Of a stretch of 64,000 bases of DNA, positions 59,801 to 64,000 are shown one piece after another (position 1 is the stretch's first letter; every line of letters starts with the position of its first letter). The stretch is from Linyphia triangularis. Its lineage: Eukaryota; Arthropoda; Arachnida; Araneae; Linyphiidae. Position numbers and translations under genes: made by a program. Location: assembly GCA_963978545.1 (NCBI GenBank), contig OZ021732.1:27868123-27932122 (forward strand), read 5' to 3'. A model generated the notes under the pieces. It was not told the origin of the DNA and searched no databases. It saw only the letters and a program-made list of their open reading frames with translations.

Positions 59801-62800
59801 ATTCACACAACCTTAACACGTTCACTGCCACCAAAATTTATATATCCATCCTCAGAAGCCGAATTTAAAAAAAGTGTTTTAATGATTAAAAACGTTCCTT
59901 ATATTTTAATAGTAAAACCAGGAAAAAGGAAAAACCTTTTATTTCCTAAAAATATAAAAATAATGCTTCACTAACGTACCTCAAAAACCTCATCTTTCAA
60001 CCTCCAAATCCGAACTAAAAATAAAGCAGTTTATTTATCATACTCGATCGTCGTCCCAGAGCGTCGCCGGCACGGGAGGTAGCGCCATGCCGACGCGTCA
60101 GTGGCAGCGAACGTGTGAATTAGATATTGCAAACCTGTTTGGTATGTATTGTAAGTAATATTATACATCTGTTGAGTCAAGAGAAAAACACACTATAAAT
60201 CAGCTCTACGAGACTATTAGGATTTAAACCGAGAATAATTTGTGAAAATGCGGCTCTAATTTGATCTGAATTGCATATTGTTTATTACATTGTAAAAGAT
60301 AAGTGATAATTGTCGATCCTAAAATAGACCAGTGGAACAAATTCAACTGGATACAGTTATCTACAATTAGTAATCTAAACTGCCATAGAGGTGCCTCGGT
60401 GAGGAATTACTAGACGCAATGACTATTTCAGAATCTATATTTGATATCTCTTGCTTGTGTGTTTGGTGAATTTTCTGGTTTTTCTAGCATACAAGATGCA
60501 ATTGTACAACATTGTCTCTTCTAAAAATTTTCTCGATTTTCTTCCTACCCATTATCTAGGTGTTTATTTTCATTGTATGTATGCTTTTTCTTTTTGCCAT
60601 TACAATTCAAAATAGTTGTATTGAAAATGTCCAATATGAGAGGAAAACGGTTTTGTAAAACTATTTTAATCTAGGGAAGGAGGCCTGCTTATTGATGCTT
60701 GTCAACCCTTATTGGTTTGCTTTTCAAGGCTTTCTTTGCTCCCTACAAAGGAATAAACTTCTTCAAAATACATCCTAGTTTAATTTTTTTTTCATGTCCA
60801 ATAGAAAAGCACAAAAGTTAACTTCATCGTATATATTTGCATATCACATATATTTCCAGTTAGAATTTTTCATTTCCAGTATCGCAATCTTCAGTAACAC
60901 TCTCACTGCAAGCTAAATCGATTTCATAATATCTTTCAGTATTTCGTCAAATGCTGAACGATATCCCTAGCATAGACTTTTATTTGTAAAAATTTTCATC
61001 TAGACTCTCATTTGCTTTTATTTTTTTAAGGGCTATGGCAGCACAACAAATATTAATTTCAAATGTTCAACCGTTGATTCTGCTAAACGGCCAGTAATCC
61101 TCTTATAGTACTTTAAAGTTTATTAATTGTATATCTGAAATAAAAATTACGCTGTGCCTTTATTATTTGTTTGCATCTACAACAAGATATATTTTAGCAT
61201 TTCTCCTGTAGAATGCTTAAAGTGCATCCATTTGCTGGGGAAGGAAGGCTGCAATATTTTCTCCAGCTTAAGTGAGACGAAGCACATGAGTGCCCAGTTC
61301 GGTGCTGAGATTGCTGGACATCCACTTTATGGGTTCAAAAAGAATCTAATTAGGTTAATTGGCAATTTGTGCTATAACTGTAGGGACAACCAAGATTTGG
61401 TAAGTTTGTGATGTATGCAATTGTGTCATTCAACATGGAATAAATGTTTCATGATAGTTTTCAGTTATATTTCCAATTGAAGAAACACATATGCAATTTT
61501 TTTTAGTTACATTTTGTTATGTATTTTTTAACAGTGTTTGTTAAAATGAAAGGGGATCAGATTAGAGATGGGATTGTTCATTTAAGTAGTTAGATTTAAG
61601 CTCTCAACAAGTGGCAAAGTTTTGGGATTGGTGCTCGGGTCTCACAGAAGGGCTTTGAGTGTTTTGTTTTTTATTTATTTTACCTAAGATATGTGTAGTA
61701 TCATATCTACTGAAATGATGTTCTGAGCAAAAGCTTAAAGCTAATTTTTTTTTTATTTTCGTCTTCAAGTACATCAACACATTCACTGCCGATCATGTAT
61801 CAGCTTGGAATGTCTTGTTACTCCCAAGTAGTCTCCTGATCAGGCTGCTACTGATCAGAGTTTCCGTTCATGCTGGAATTAACTGAAGTTGAAGTAACTA
61901 AATAATATTTGTGATATGATATAAATATCAGATACATCTTGTCTTCCTCCATAAGGTTAATTGGAAGCCATTGTTTTAAAAACAGTTTCAAGTAATTCCT
62001 GCAAAGAACGGCAACTCTGATCGAGTGCAGTCTGATCAGGGCAGACTACTGGGGAGTAATAAGACCTACCATGCTGTTATGGAATTAGCAGCGAATGTGT
62101 TAAGGTGTTACATGAGGTGAAATTTGCATTTTTTTTTACTGTTTTGTTAATTAACTTAGATCGCTATAAGTTAAGTTAAAAAATTCTAACTTTCAATAAT
62201 CAGTACCATGAATGCTGTTTTCTGACCATATAACTCAATTTTTCTTTACGATTATACTAATTTTTTTTTTTTAATTGATATAACTAGAACTGTATTTTAA
62301 ATGCATGCCATTTTTTACACAGTATGTTAAAAATGTTTCTTTAACTTGTGTTTTTGGATCATTATTGTATGAATTTTTAAGGAATGCTTTGAAGTAAAAA
62401 AGTTGGGTACCATACTATTAGACGTTTTTTGTGTAAAACTTAAAAAAAAAAAAAAAATCATTTACTGATAAAAGAATTTATTTGTTGGTTTTTTTGAAAA
62501 GTGTATTTATAAATGTAACTATTATTTCATCATGAATTAAACAGTGATAGTAGAAAATTAAAAAATAACAACAAACAATTTACTTTATAGTGAATTGTCT
62601 TCAAATATTCAATAGACATTTCATAGTGGCCACAGAACTTGGAAATCAAGGAAATGTCAGGGAGCTTTCTGATTCTGGAAAAATCAGGAAAATGCCAGGG
62701 AATTAAAATTTTGTAAAAATCAGAGAATTTTTTTATTGTTTGAAGATGTTTCCCCGTTCATCCGTTTTTTGAGCTTTTGTCCCAGAGTATTGTGGTTATT

Positions 62801-63640
62801 GTTAGAAGTTTCATGTTACGGTATAGTTTAAACTTAAATTATTTTTTTAAAAAAATTGGCATATTATCTCTGGCAGAAATGTTCTATTTGATCTACACAT
62901 AGTAAAAGATTGGGGTAGTATGGAAATAAGGTTTGCCATAAAATCAAGGAATTTTTTTAGAAATCTATTGGGGAGAATTTTGTGGCCACTCTGCATTTAA
63001 ACATAAAATTTGCTAAAGAATTTATCTCTTTAAAATTGGGATTTTTTTATTTTGTGACCTATAACCCTTTTAATTAAAAGTATTGTTTACAAAAAGAAGT
63101 GAAAAATACTATAAAATTCTAAAATTTCTTAATGTTTTTGTGCTAACCAACTTTCTTAAAGTATTTAAATTTATTGTTTGGTTGCATTCTCAAATGTATC
63201 TTTTTAACTGGTTTAATACACCACTATATTGGATAGCTGTATATAAATGTTTTTGGTGCAATAAGTTTATGCTTCAAATATTAAGCAAATTATGAAAGTA
63301 TCTATTTCTTCCATCTTATCACTTATGATGTTTAAACAATATAATTCAATATGCAGTCTATGCACTACTTAACAAAAACAATTTTGCTTGGTTTCTTTGA
63401 TAATGTTTGCATATCTTACGATGAACAAATATAATTTATATTCGAGATCCAATAATTTTTCCTTCAATGATGAAAAAGAACTTTTTTATTCAAATTTGTG
63501 TAAAACTAATTTATAAATATCTTGTAAAAGAGTAATGTGATAGTAATAAGTTAATCTATTTCAATGGACATTTCAGGTTCGAAAGCTGGATGGTATTCCT
63601 TTGGTGCTTGATTGCTGTAAATTTGATGCAAAGAATCCAT
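33361..63640 (+). CDS. ATXN10: Ataxin-10 (10 coding exons, 3' end outside window)
   Basis: Exons 33361-33491, 36383-36556, 37773-37840, 41430-41538, 41680-41844, 42593-42667, 56569-56713, 58531-58639, 61212-61399 and 63577-63640 join in phase to about 409 residues with no stop. Ataxin-10 is a cytoplasmic armadillo-like helical repeat protein; human is 475 residues. Diagnostic pieces are LLRFLRNCCSGSPENQNFIL (residues about 85-105) and, near the C-terminus, GFKKNLIRLIGNLCYNCRDN followed by DGIPLVLDCC and DAKNP. The start ATG has a strong context (ACCATGG). The last part (after NP) is expected beyond 64000. Intron 6 is 13.9 kb and full of nested transposons; intron 4 is only 141 bp. Confidence 0.93.
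33614..33917. repeat. Direct repeat of 70 bp, period 234
   Basis: The block from TTTAGAACTGTATCGCC to CAACTAGGAATAG occurs at 33614-33683 and 33848-33917 with no differences noticed. TTGGCGAT/CGCCAAA motifs link it to the miniature elements at 34304 and 49006. Located in ATXN10 intron 1. Confidence 0.85.
34304..34524. mobile_element. Miniature inverted-repeat element, AGATTTAC family, copy 1
   Basis: Inverted ends AGATTTACTGTACGAGAC and GTCTCGTGCGGTAAATCT, non-coding, with internal TCGCC/GGCGAT motifs. The copy at 49006-49378 shares the ends and style. Confidence 0.7.
35359..35395. repeat. (CA)n microsatellite
   Basis: About 18 uninterrupted CA units in ATXN10 intron 1. Confidence 0.95.
36383..36556 (+). 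CDS. ATXN10: ATXN10 exon 2
   Basis: Encodes SELSNNLWEPVIKLAKICLQ and LRFLRNCCSGSPENQ, an armadillo-like pair of helices typical of ataxin-10. Acceptor ATATTTCAG, donor TTAAG|GTAATT, phase 2 on both sides. Confidence 0.92.
37015..37285. mobile_element. TTAA-flanked miniature element, copy 2
   Basis: Ends CCCACTGGTGGTCATG and CATAACCATCAGTGGG; the right TTAA is intact (37282-37285), the left is GTAA. It aligns with copy 1 at 31999-32269 in the same orientation. In ATXN10 intron 2. Confidence 0.75.
37773..37840 (+). CDS. ATXN10: ATXN10 exon 3
   Basis: Encodes QEDLCNLAKKTLNHFLQKE; acceptor CATTCCAG, donor AAAG|GTTTGT. It enters in phase 2 and leaves in phase 1, consistent with both neighbours. 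Confidence 0.85.
39009..39357. mobile_element. Possible hAT-like miniature element
   Basis: GGGTTCCCATGG near 39011 and the complement AGTAGGAACCCTG at the right are imperfect inverted ends, with AAAAGTCCTTAA-type repeats inside. The left end lacks the CAG start and no target duplication was confirmed. Confidence 0.35.
39528..40897. mobile_element. Non-autonomous hAT-like element
   Basis: Inverted ends CAGAGTTCATCCTAG (39528) and CTAGGATGAACTCTG (to 40897) are perfect for 15 bases; TGAATTT flanks both sides (39521-39527, 40898-40904), one base short of the usual 8. Near the right end a 30-bp unit (GAAAAAGGG...ATTTTTATA) is repeated about three times. No transposase frame. Located in ATXN10 intron 3. 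Confidence 0.75.
41430..41538 (+). CDS. ATXN10: ATXN10 exon 4
   Basis: Encodes LILKISIQLFGNILVANE and PLVWSLFFGEQIF. Phase 1 in, phase 2 out; acceptor TCACTTTAG, donor TTTAG|GTTAGT. The NILVANE-type motif is conserved in ataxin-10. Confidence 0.88.
41680..41844 (+). CDS. ATXN10: ATXN10 exon 5
   Basis: Encodes LLFQHKDMTIHECAMMVLFN and further helices ending NQIDW. Acceptor TTAATTATAG, donor TGGGG|GTAAGC, phase 2 in and out. Confidence 0.88.
42593..42667 (+). CDS. ATXN10: ATXN10 exon 6
   Basis: Encodes MLFIESLLKQEDFFNCYHVL. Acceptor TTACCTTCAG, donor AATAA|GTAAGT, phase 2 out, matching exon 7 across a 13.9-kb intron. Confidence 0.85.
   Translation, partial: NAIYRVFAEARRFFQLLPCFANIK
43330..43418 (+). 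repeat. LTR-like left arm, outer piece
   Basis: ATTAGTTAAGCCACTC and neighbouring bases align with the reverse complement of 56160-56260, the outer part of the right arm. It is separated from the rest of the left arm (53623-54005) by a 10.2-kb insertion whose target duplication ATAGCGCA ends here (43411-43418). Confidence 0.6.
44458..44713 (+). repeat. 5' LTR of BEL/Pao element 2
   Basis: TGTTGGG...AACA ends, 256 bp. An AATAAA signal lies within CCAATAATAAATAT; a GATCGGACGCGCGTCTAGG block is conserved in the 3' copy. Confidence 0.95.
44716..44733 (+). other. Primer-binding site of BEL/Pao element 2
   Basis: TGGCATCCCTGCCGGGAT begins two bases after the LTR, the usual BEL/Pao spacing. The primer tRNA is not identified with certainty. 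Confidence 0.65.
44955..46667 (+). CDS. Gag and protease of BEL/Pao element 2
   Basis: The start ATG at 44955 (MSHENLKQRMTQRRAASRG) opens 570 codons. Order: coiled-coil N-terminus, DUF1759-type capsid region (LPEFEITKFDGDPRKWITFW), paired zinc knuckles (CIFCEKSHASENC, CFVCLKLSHHSDKC, CIICKKRHFVVLC), then protease with AILDSGAQHSYLC. The frame ends at TAA (46665-46667), but the same frame stays protein-like for about 35 codons beyond it, so this stop is a nonsense mutation rather than the true end. Confidence 0.85.
   Translation: MSHENLKQRMTQRRAASRGSFTRALTKFDGLLVTEPPDLVQLEISMDVLLERAEQLRLADEAVLAEMQTTGVDQVQFETEYDAIEEYREKLSTARTKKKLLLQQVNQQATLSITTNECPSNGPSRQPPTSHLQRLPEFEITKFDGDPRKWITFWAQFQKIHENPQIDPAYKLQLLLQSTKEHSKPREIVSSFPGSGENYEHAVTYLKERFGQDKLLIQVFIRDILELVMNKTTNTDISTLYDKLQTQLRALEALNVTKNNYAEFLYPLVESALPSEVIRAWERNRGKVDVNTNKSDLDLLMDFLKIEVESEARIQMARSFNTPLTAPYNNSNKNNYVNYKKQNNRNVDNSRNKNNPVAHELLSTSGKNNVYDSNAYRYRKIECIFCEKSHASENCDTVSAMSLVEKKNIVRKKNACFVCLKLSHHSDKCFSKHKCIICKKRHFVVLCPDLPVKETENLSLEPDRSTITTLNKETQFSDVLLQTLVVRLHNGNEEILIRAILDSGAQHSYLCNDVIKSLNFKSKSQITLQQSLFGGIEVRERVYESFHIEISNIDRSYKCIISVLNQPQIC
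46770..48466 (+). pseudogene. Reverse transcriptase and RNase H (first part) of BEL/Pao element 2
   Basis: After a frameshift near 46768, LLIGADYLSKILTG opens the pol frame. RT shows SVFNASAKT, AVSSDIQRAFCMIGI and AFGLTSSPF. The catalytic box reads FYVDNCLTS, that is YVDN with Asn in place of the second Asp (47761-47775), either a lineage trait or damage. RNase H begins with LFCDASQLAYGC, and the frame is cut at LHLSEI by the insertion at 48467. Confidence 0.85.
48467..49752. mobile_element. 1.3-kb element in BEL RNase H, 6-bp target duplication
   Basis: Inverted ends CAGGGGTC and GACCCCTG; GAGATA flanks both sides (48461-48466, 49753-49758) and BEL coding resumes exactly after the duplicate. 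Both subterminal regions carry repeated TCCTATAT motifs (48480-48570 and 49690-49730). The ends look hAT-like but the duplication is 6, not 8. There is no transposase. It contains a G-rich run (49529-49548) and an AGATTTAC-family miniature element at 49006-49378. Confidence 0.85.
49006..49378. mobile_element. AGATTTAC miniature element, copy 2, nested
   Basis: Inverted ends AGATTTACTGT and ACAGTAAATCT, with internal GGCGAT and CGCCAAA motifs as in the copy at 34304-34524. It lies inside the 1.3-kb element. Confidence 0.65.
49759..51591 (+). CDS. RNase H end and integrase of BEL/Pao element 2
   Basis: Continues RNase H (CWTDSSTALSWI) and passes through PGIANPADLASRGC. The integrase zinc region follows (H-x4-H in HKDYMHAGT, C-x2-C in CVKC), then the DDE core: D in GVDLAGP, D in YSDNGSNF and E in WWERLV, all present. 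The tail DUF5641-type segment (ISVGDIVLLED, GKDGHTRLARIK) ends at a stop at 51589-51591, 158 bases before the 3' LTR. This half is intact. Confidence 0.92.
   Translation, partial: AIHCWTDSSTALSWIKRNLNWGIFVQNRVKEIQSLTSPLAWKHVPGIANPADLASRGCSVEQLIERRWWEGPDWLLLSEENWPKSNENPDECLVNSEMRKTVVTNLTKSVDDLNWYYKYFSSYKKIVRMIAWILRFYDKSKKINNNCEKYLSLNEIDRGEKYLFKLIQQESFTGCSDPKLKNLKPVLDDDGLLRAKTNIVFREDTRDFKYPIILPSKHPVVKLLIISVHKDYMHAGTSMLMSNLREKFWILKARKTIRDCIKKCVKCQRFTSDRGEAQPGVLPADRVRDAAIFEIVGVDLAGPLYLKGGQKAYIVLYTCAVYHVIHLELVTLLSTEAFLQSLRRFIARRGRPKIVYSDNGSNFLGASRVLNAIDWNHVSSQAIEHKIQWKFNPPSAAWWGGWWERLVRMVKQILRKILGRASLNYEELLTILCDCERVINTRPLTYVSEDIDTVSPLTPSMFLHELTTSGVPDIDEVDHAQLSKRSKHLQKIRELLRSRFRSEYLGQLCQQSLKKQIKNPISVGDIVLLEDTNRKRIYWNLARVLQLMPGKDGHTRLARIKTESTELLRPVQRLYRLELDSPIHDNNEPLFSNNILKTRSGRISKPPCRL
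51750..52005 (+). repeat. 3' LTR of BEL/Pao element 2
   Basis: 256 bp, four substitutions from the 5' LTR, preceded by a purine-rich GGTGGGAG tract (polypurine tract). Confidence 0.95.
52163..52341 (+). mobile_element. tRNA-derived SINE, copy 2
   Basis: Same head (GGTATAGTGTGGTTAGC, GCGGGTTTAAGTCC) and body (GACGAATGTTTCGGCGCATT) as 6143-6327, opposite orientation. The 13-bp target duplication CTTATACTTTTTA is at 52150-52162 and 52342-52354. Confidence 0.9.
52370..53178 (-). pseudogene. Decayed transposase-like gene
   Basis: The minus strand encodes CPIALHWNGKRLTKSFGL and LPLYVSRNGIEKLPSVSKL (53178-52960) and further on WRAAGAIHHPPWMAKFLYT (about 52545). These resemble an uncharacterised arthropod transposase-like family with an HWDGK ... 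LP..VSG.G...L..PKL segment followed by G.HH.RWMAK; that comparison is from memory. Stops and gaps interrupt it. It lies inside the long-inverted-repeat element, so it is probably that element's own transposase. Confidence 0.45.
53623..54005 (+). repeat. LTR-like left arm, inner piece
   Basis: Aligns with the reverse complement of 54053-54346 plus 56074-56160 at roughly 75-80% by eye. It contains GGTAAGCCCTGGTTTTAT, CCCAAAGGATGCT, AATAAA (53938-53943) and ends CCAGGGTGTGTTACA. The polyadenylation signal and ...ACA end support an LTR reading outward to inward. Confidence 0.65.
54006..54050 (+). other. tRNA-Arg 3'-half-like sequence between two inverted LTR arms
   Basis: GAAGATTGCAGG, the T-loop box GGTTCGAATCC and CCTGTCGCGGAGGCCA match the 3' half of an arginine tRNA, with a proper T stem (GCAGG/CCTGT at 54023-54027 and 54035-54039) and a terminal CCA (54048-54050). 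Read on the minus strand, TGGCCTCCGCGACAGGATT starts two bases after the right arm's ACA end, the normal BEL/Pao primer-binding site position. The similarity extends well past the 18 nt of a normal site. Confidence 0.6.
54053..54346 (-). repeat. LTR-like right arm, inner piece
   Basis: Inverted counterpart of 53623-54005; on the minus strand it ends GGGTGTGTTACA at 54053. It is interrupted after AGAGCACT (54339-54346) by a hAT element and resumes at 56074. Confidence 0.65.
54347..56065. mobile_element. Non-autonomous hAT element with perfect 8-bp target duplication
   Basis: Ends CAGGGATGAGTTTG (54347) and CAAACTCATCCCTG (to 56065) are perfect inverted repeats; AGAGCACT is duplicated at 54339-54346 and 56066-56073. 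The interior (54840-55500) is an unusual quasi-periodic sequence of TTACCGAGATTT/GCCGATATTACCG-like words. No transposase frame. Confidence 0.9.
56074..56270 (-). repeat. LTR-like right arm, outer piece
   Basis: CAGAGCTAAGAGAGAGTCAG, CCAGACCATGC and GGCTTAACCAATTAC are the reverse complement counterparts of 53645-53690 and 43385-43405. The outer limit is uncertain because similarity fades near 56270. Confidence 0.55.
56569..56713 (+). CDS. ATXN10: ATXN10 exon 7
   Basis: Encodes LLVLDIVAELLKSSQDDCYF and a second helix ending HKKVSEM. Acceptor CAATTTTTAG, donor GAAATG|GTAGGT; phase 2 in, 0 out. Confidence 0.87.
57232..57732 (+). mobile_element. Helitron-like element, copy 3, 3' truncated
   Basis: Starts TCTATTATAATTAAACAAGC after an A, then the ~120-bp units with AACATAAGTAG and GGGCTACAGCTCT. 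It breaks off in GCCTTCTTATTGGACTTA, without the CGCTTCGCTC part or the CTAG end. In ATXN10 intron 7. Confidence 0.6.
57733..58530. other. ATXN10 intron sequence, nothing recognised
   Basis: Short frames here show no family match; the stretch ends in the acceptor AACTTTATAG of exon 8. Confidence 0.4.
58531..58639 (+). CDS. ATXN10: ATXN10 exon 8
   Basis: Encodes EPAETVSLLSILCSASISDA and NSKNLLEASV. Donor TGTAG|GTAAGT, phase 0 in, 1 out. Confidence 0.85.
59813..60122. mobile_element. TTAA-type miniature element, ACACGTTC family
   Basis: Left end TTAACACGTTCACTGCCAC and right end GTGGCAGCGAACGTGTGAATTA are inverted repeats; about 310 bp, non-coding, with a GC-rich patch near 60045-60100. Related to the copy at 61774-62103. 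Confidence 0.55.
61212..61399 (+). CDS. ATXN10: ATXN10 exon 9
   Basis: Encodes CLKCIHLLGKEGCNIF, then HPLYGFKKNLIRLIGNLCYN, the most diagnostic ataxin-10 motif. The acceptor is CTCCTGTAG (61211), because the nearer TTTTAG at 61195 would bring in a stop; the donor is GATTTG|GTAAGT. Confidence 0.95.
61774..62103. mobile_element. TTAA-type miniature element with ~90-bp inverted repeats
   Basis: Ends AACACATTCACTGC and GCAGCGAATGTGTTAA; further inward GTTACTCCCAAGTAGTCT pairs with AGACTACTGGGGAGTAAT. Non-coding, in ATXN10 intron 9. Confidence 0.65.
62622..62993 (+). mobile_element. GGCCAC-ended repeat, copy C (most complete)
   Basis: Inverted ends CATAGTGGCCAC and GTGGCCACTCTG, with CATTT on both flanks (62617-62621, 62994-62998). 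The core (CCCCGTTCATCCG, GGCATATTATCTC) matches copies A and B. Non-coding. Confidence 0.65.
63577..63640 (+). CDS. ATXN10: ATXN10 exon 10
   Basis: Encodes VRKLDGIPLVLDCCKFDAKN plus Pro, the conserved C-terminal ataxin-10 motif. Acceptor ATTTCAG, donor CCAT|GTATCC, phase 1. The following exon is not found before 64000. Confidence 0.9.
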
Positions 63641-64000
63641 GTATCCTTTTTAATTTCTTCATACATATTAATATGTATAATTTAAATGCAATGATTTTAT
63701 TGTGAAGGTTTCAAAGAAGTAGGTAATTGAGTTACTTTAAGCTGTAAATATCTTGTGCAATATCCAATTGTATTGAAATACTTTTACACTTTAAATTAGT
63801 GTTGAATTTACAATTTTAATATAGCTTGTTAAGTTTTGATTTTTCTTTCAGTTCTTGCATTTTCTTAATTTAATGATATTCTGGATTATATTAGATATGT
63901 TAAATGTTTCCAAATTGTTGAATCATGTAAACAAGTGGAGATACCCAAGAGCACAAGCATGTTTCCCTTGTATTAAAGTCTGACTTAAAGATCCATTAAG

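Noticed and set aside
63851..64000. Next ATXN10 exon after TTTCTTTCAG
   Set aside because: The phase-1 continuation hits a stop after five codons and lacks the expected conserved motif; the true exon is probably beyond the window.

Overview
The window looks like animal nuclear DNA, most likely an arthropod and possibly a chelicerate such as a spider. It is AT-rich, its genes are split by long introns, and it is packed with BEL/Pao and Gypsy-like LTR elements, hAT-like and TTAA-type (piggyBac-like) elements, Helitron-like elements and a tRNA-headed SINE. The species call is an inference from gene style and transposon mix.

Two host genes are supported by sequence. A small secreted granulin (two complete 12-cysteine granulin domains, 183 residues, plus strand) has coding exons at 9387-9471 and 13164-13630. 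Ataxin-10 (ATXN10, plus strand) starts at 33361 and runs off the right edge; ten coding exons were found, all joined in consistent phase by GT-AG introns, giving about 409 residues so far. A possible divergent 111-residue reading frame (32717-33052, minus) and an orphan exon-like stretch (17584-17700) are weaker.

Layout. 1-3122: minus-strand Gypsy-like retroelement cut by the left edge (pol fragment, protease, gag, long leader, candidate LTR). 3557-13713: granulin locus with candidate upstream promoters and non-coding first exons; its introns carry a hAT element nested in a TTAA-type element, a SINE nested in an older GGCCAC-ended repeat, and a Helitron-like element. 13714-22394: gene-poor, with a 204-bp foldback, a minisatellite, and a DNA transposon with a THAP-domain exon (P-element-like). 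22505-28926: a second Helitron-like copy split by a damaged BEL/Pao element that has lost its integrase core. 29004-29545: an uninterrupted AAAT array of about 540 bp. 29958-33052: decayed repeats. 33361-64000: ATXN10.

ATXN10 intron 6 (42668-56568, 13.9 kb) is a nested transposon stack. Its base is a palindromic pair of old LTR arms meeting head-to-head around a 45-nt stretch that resembles the 3' half of tRNA-Arg. The left arm was split by a 10.2-kb hAT-like element with about 180-bp terminal inverted repeats; that element holds a second, younger BEL/Pao element (44458-52005, LTRs differing at 4 of 256 positions), itself split inside RNase H by a 1.3-kb element, plus a SINE. The right arm was split by a separate 1.7-kb hAT element with a perfect 8-bp target duplication. 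None of this disturbs an ATXN10 exon.
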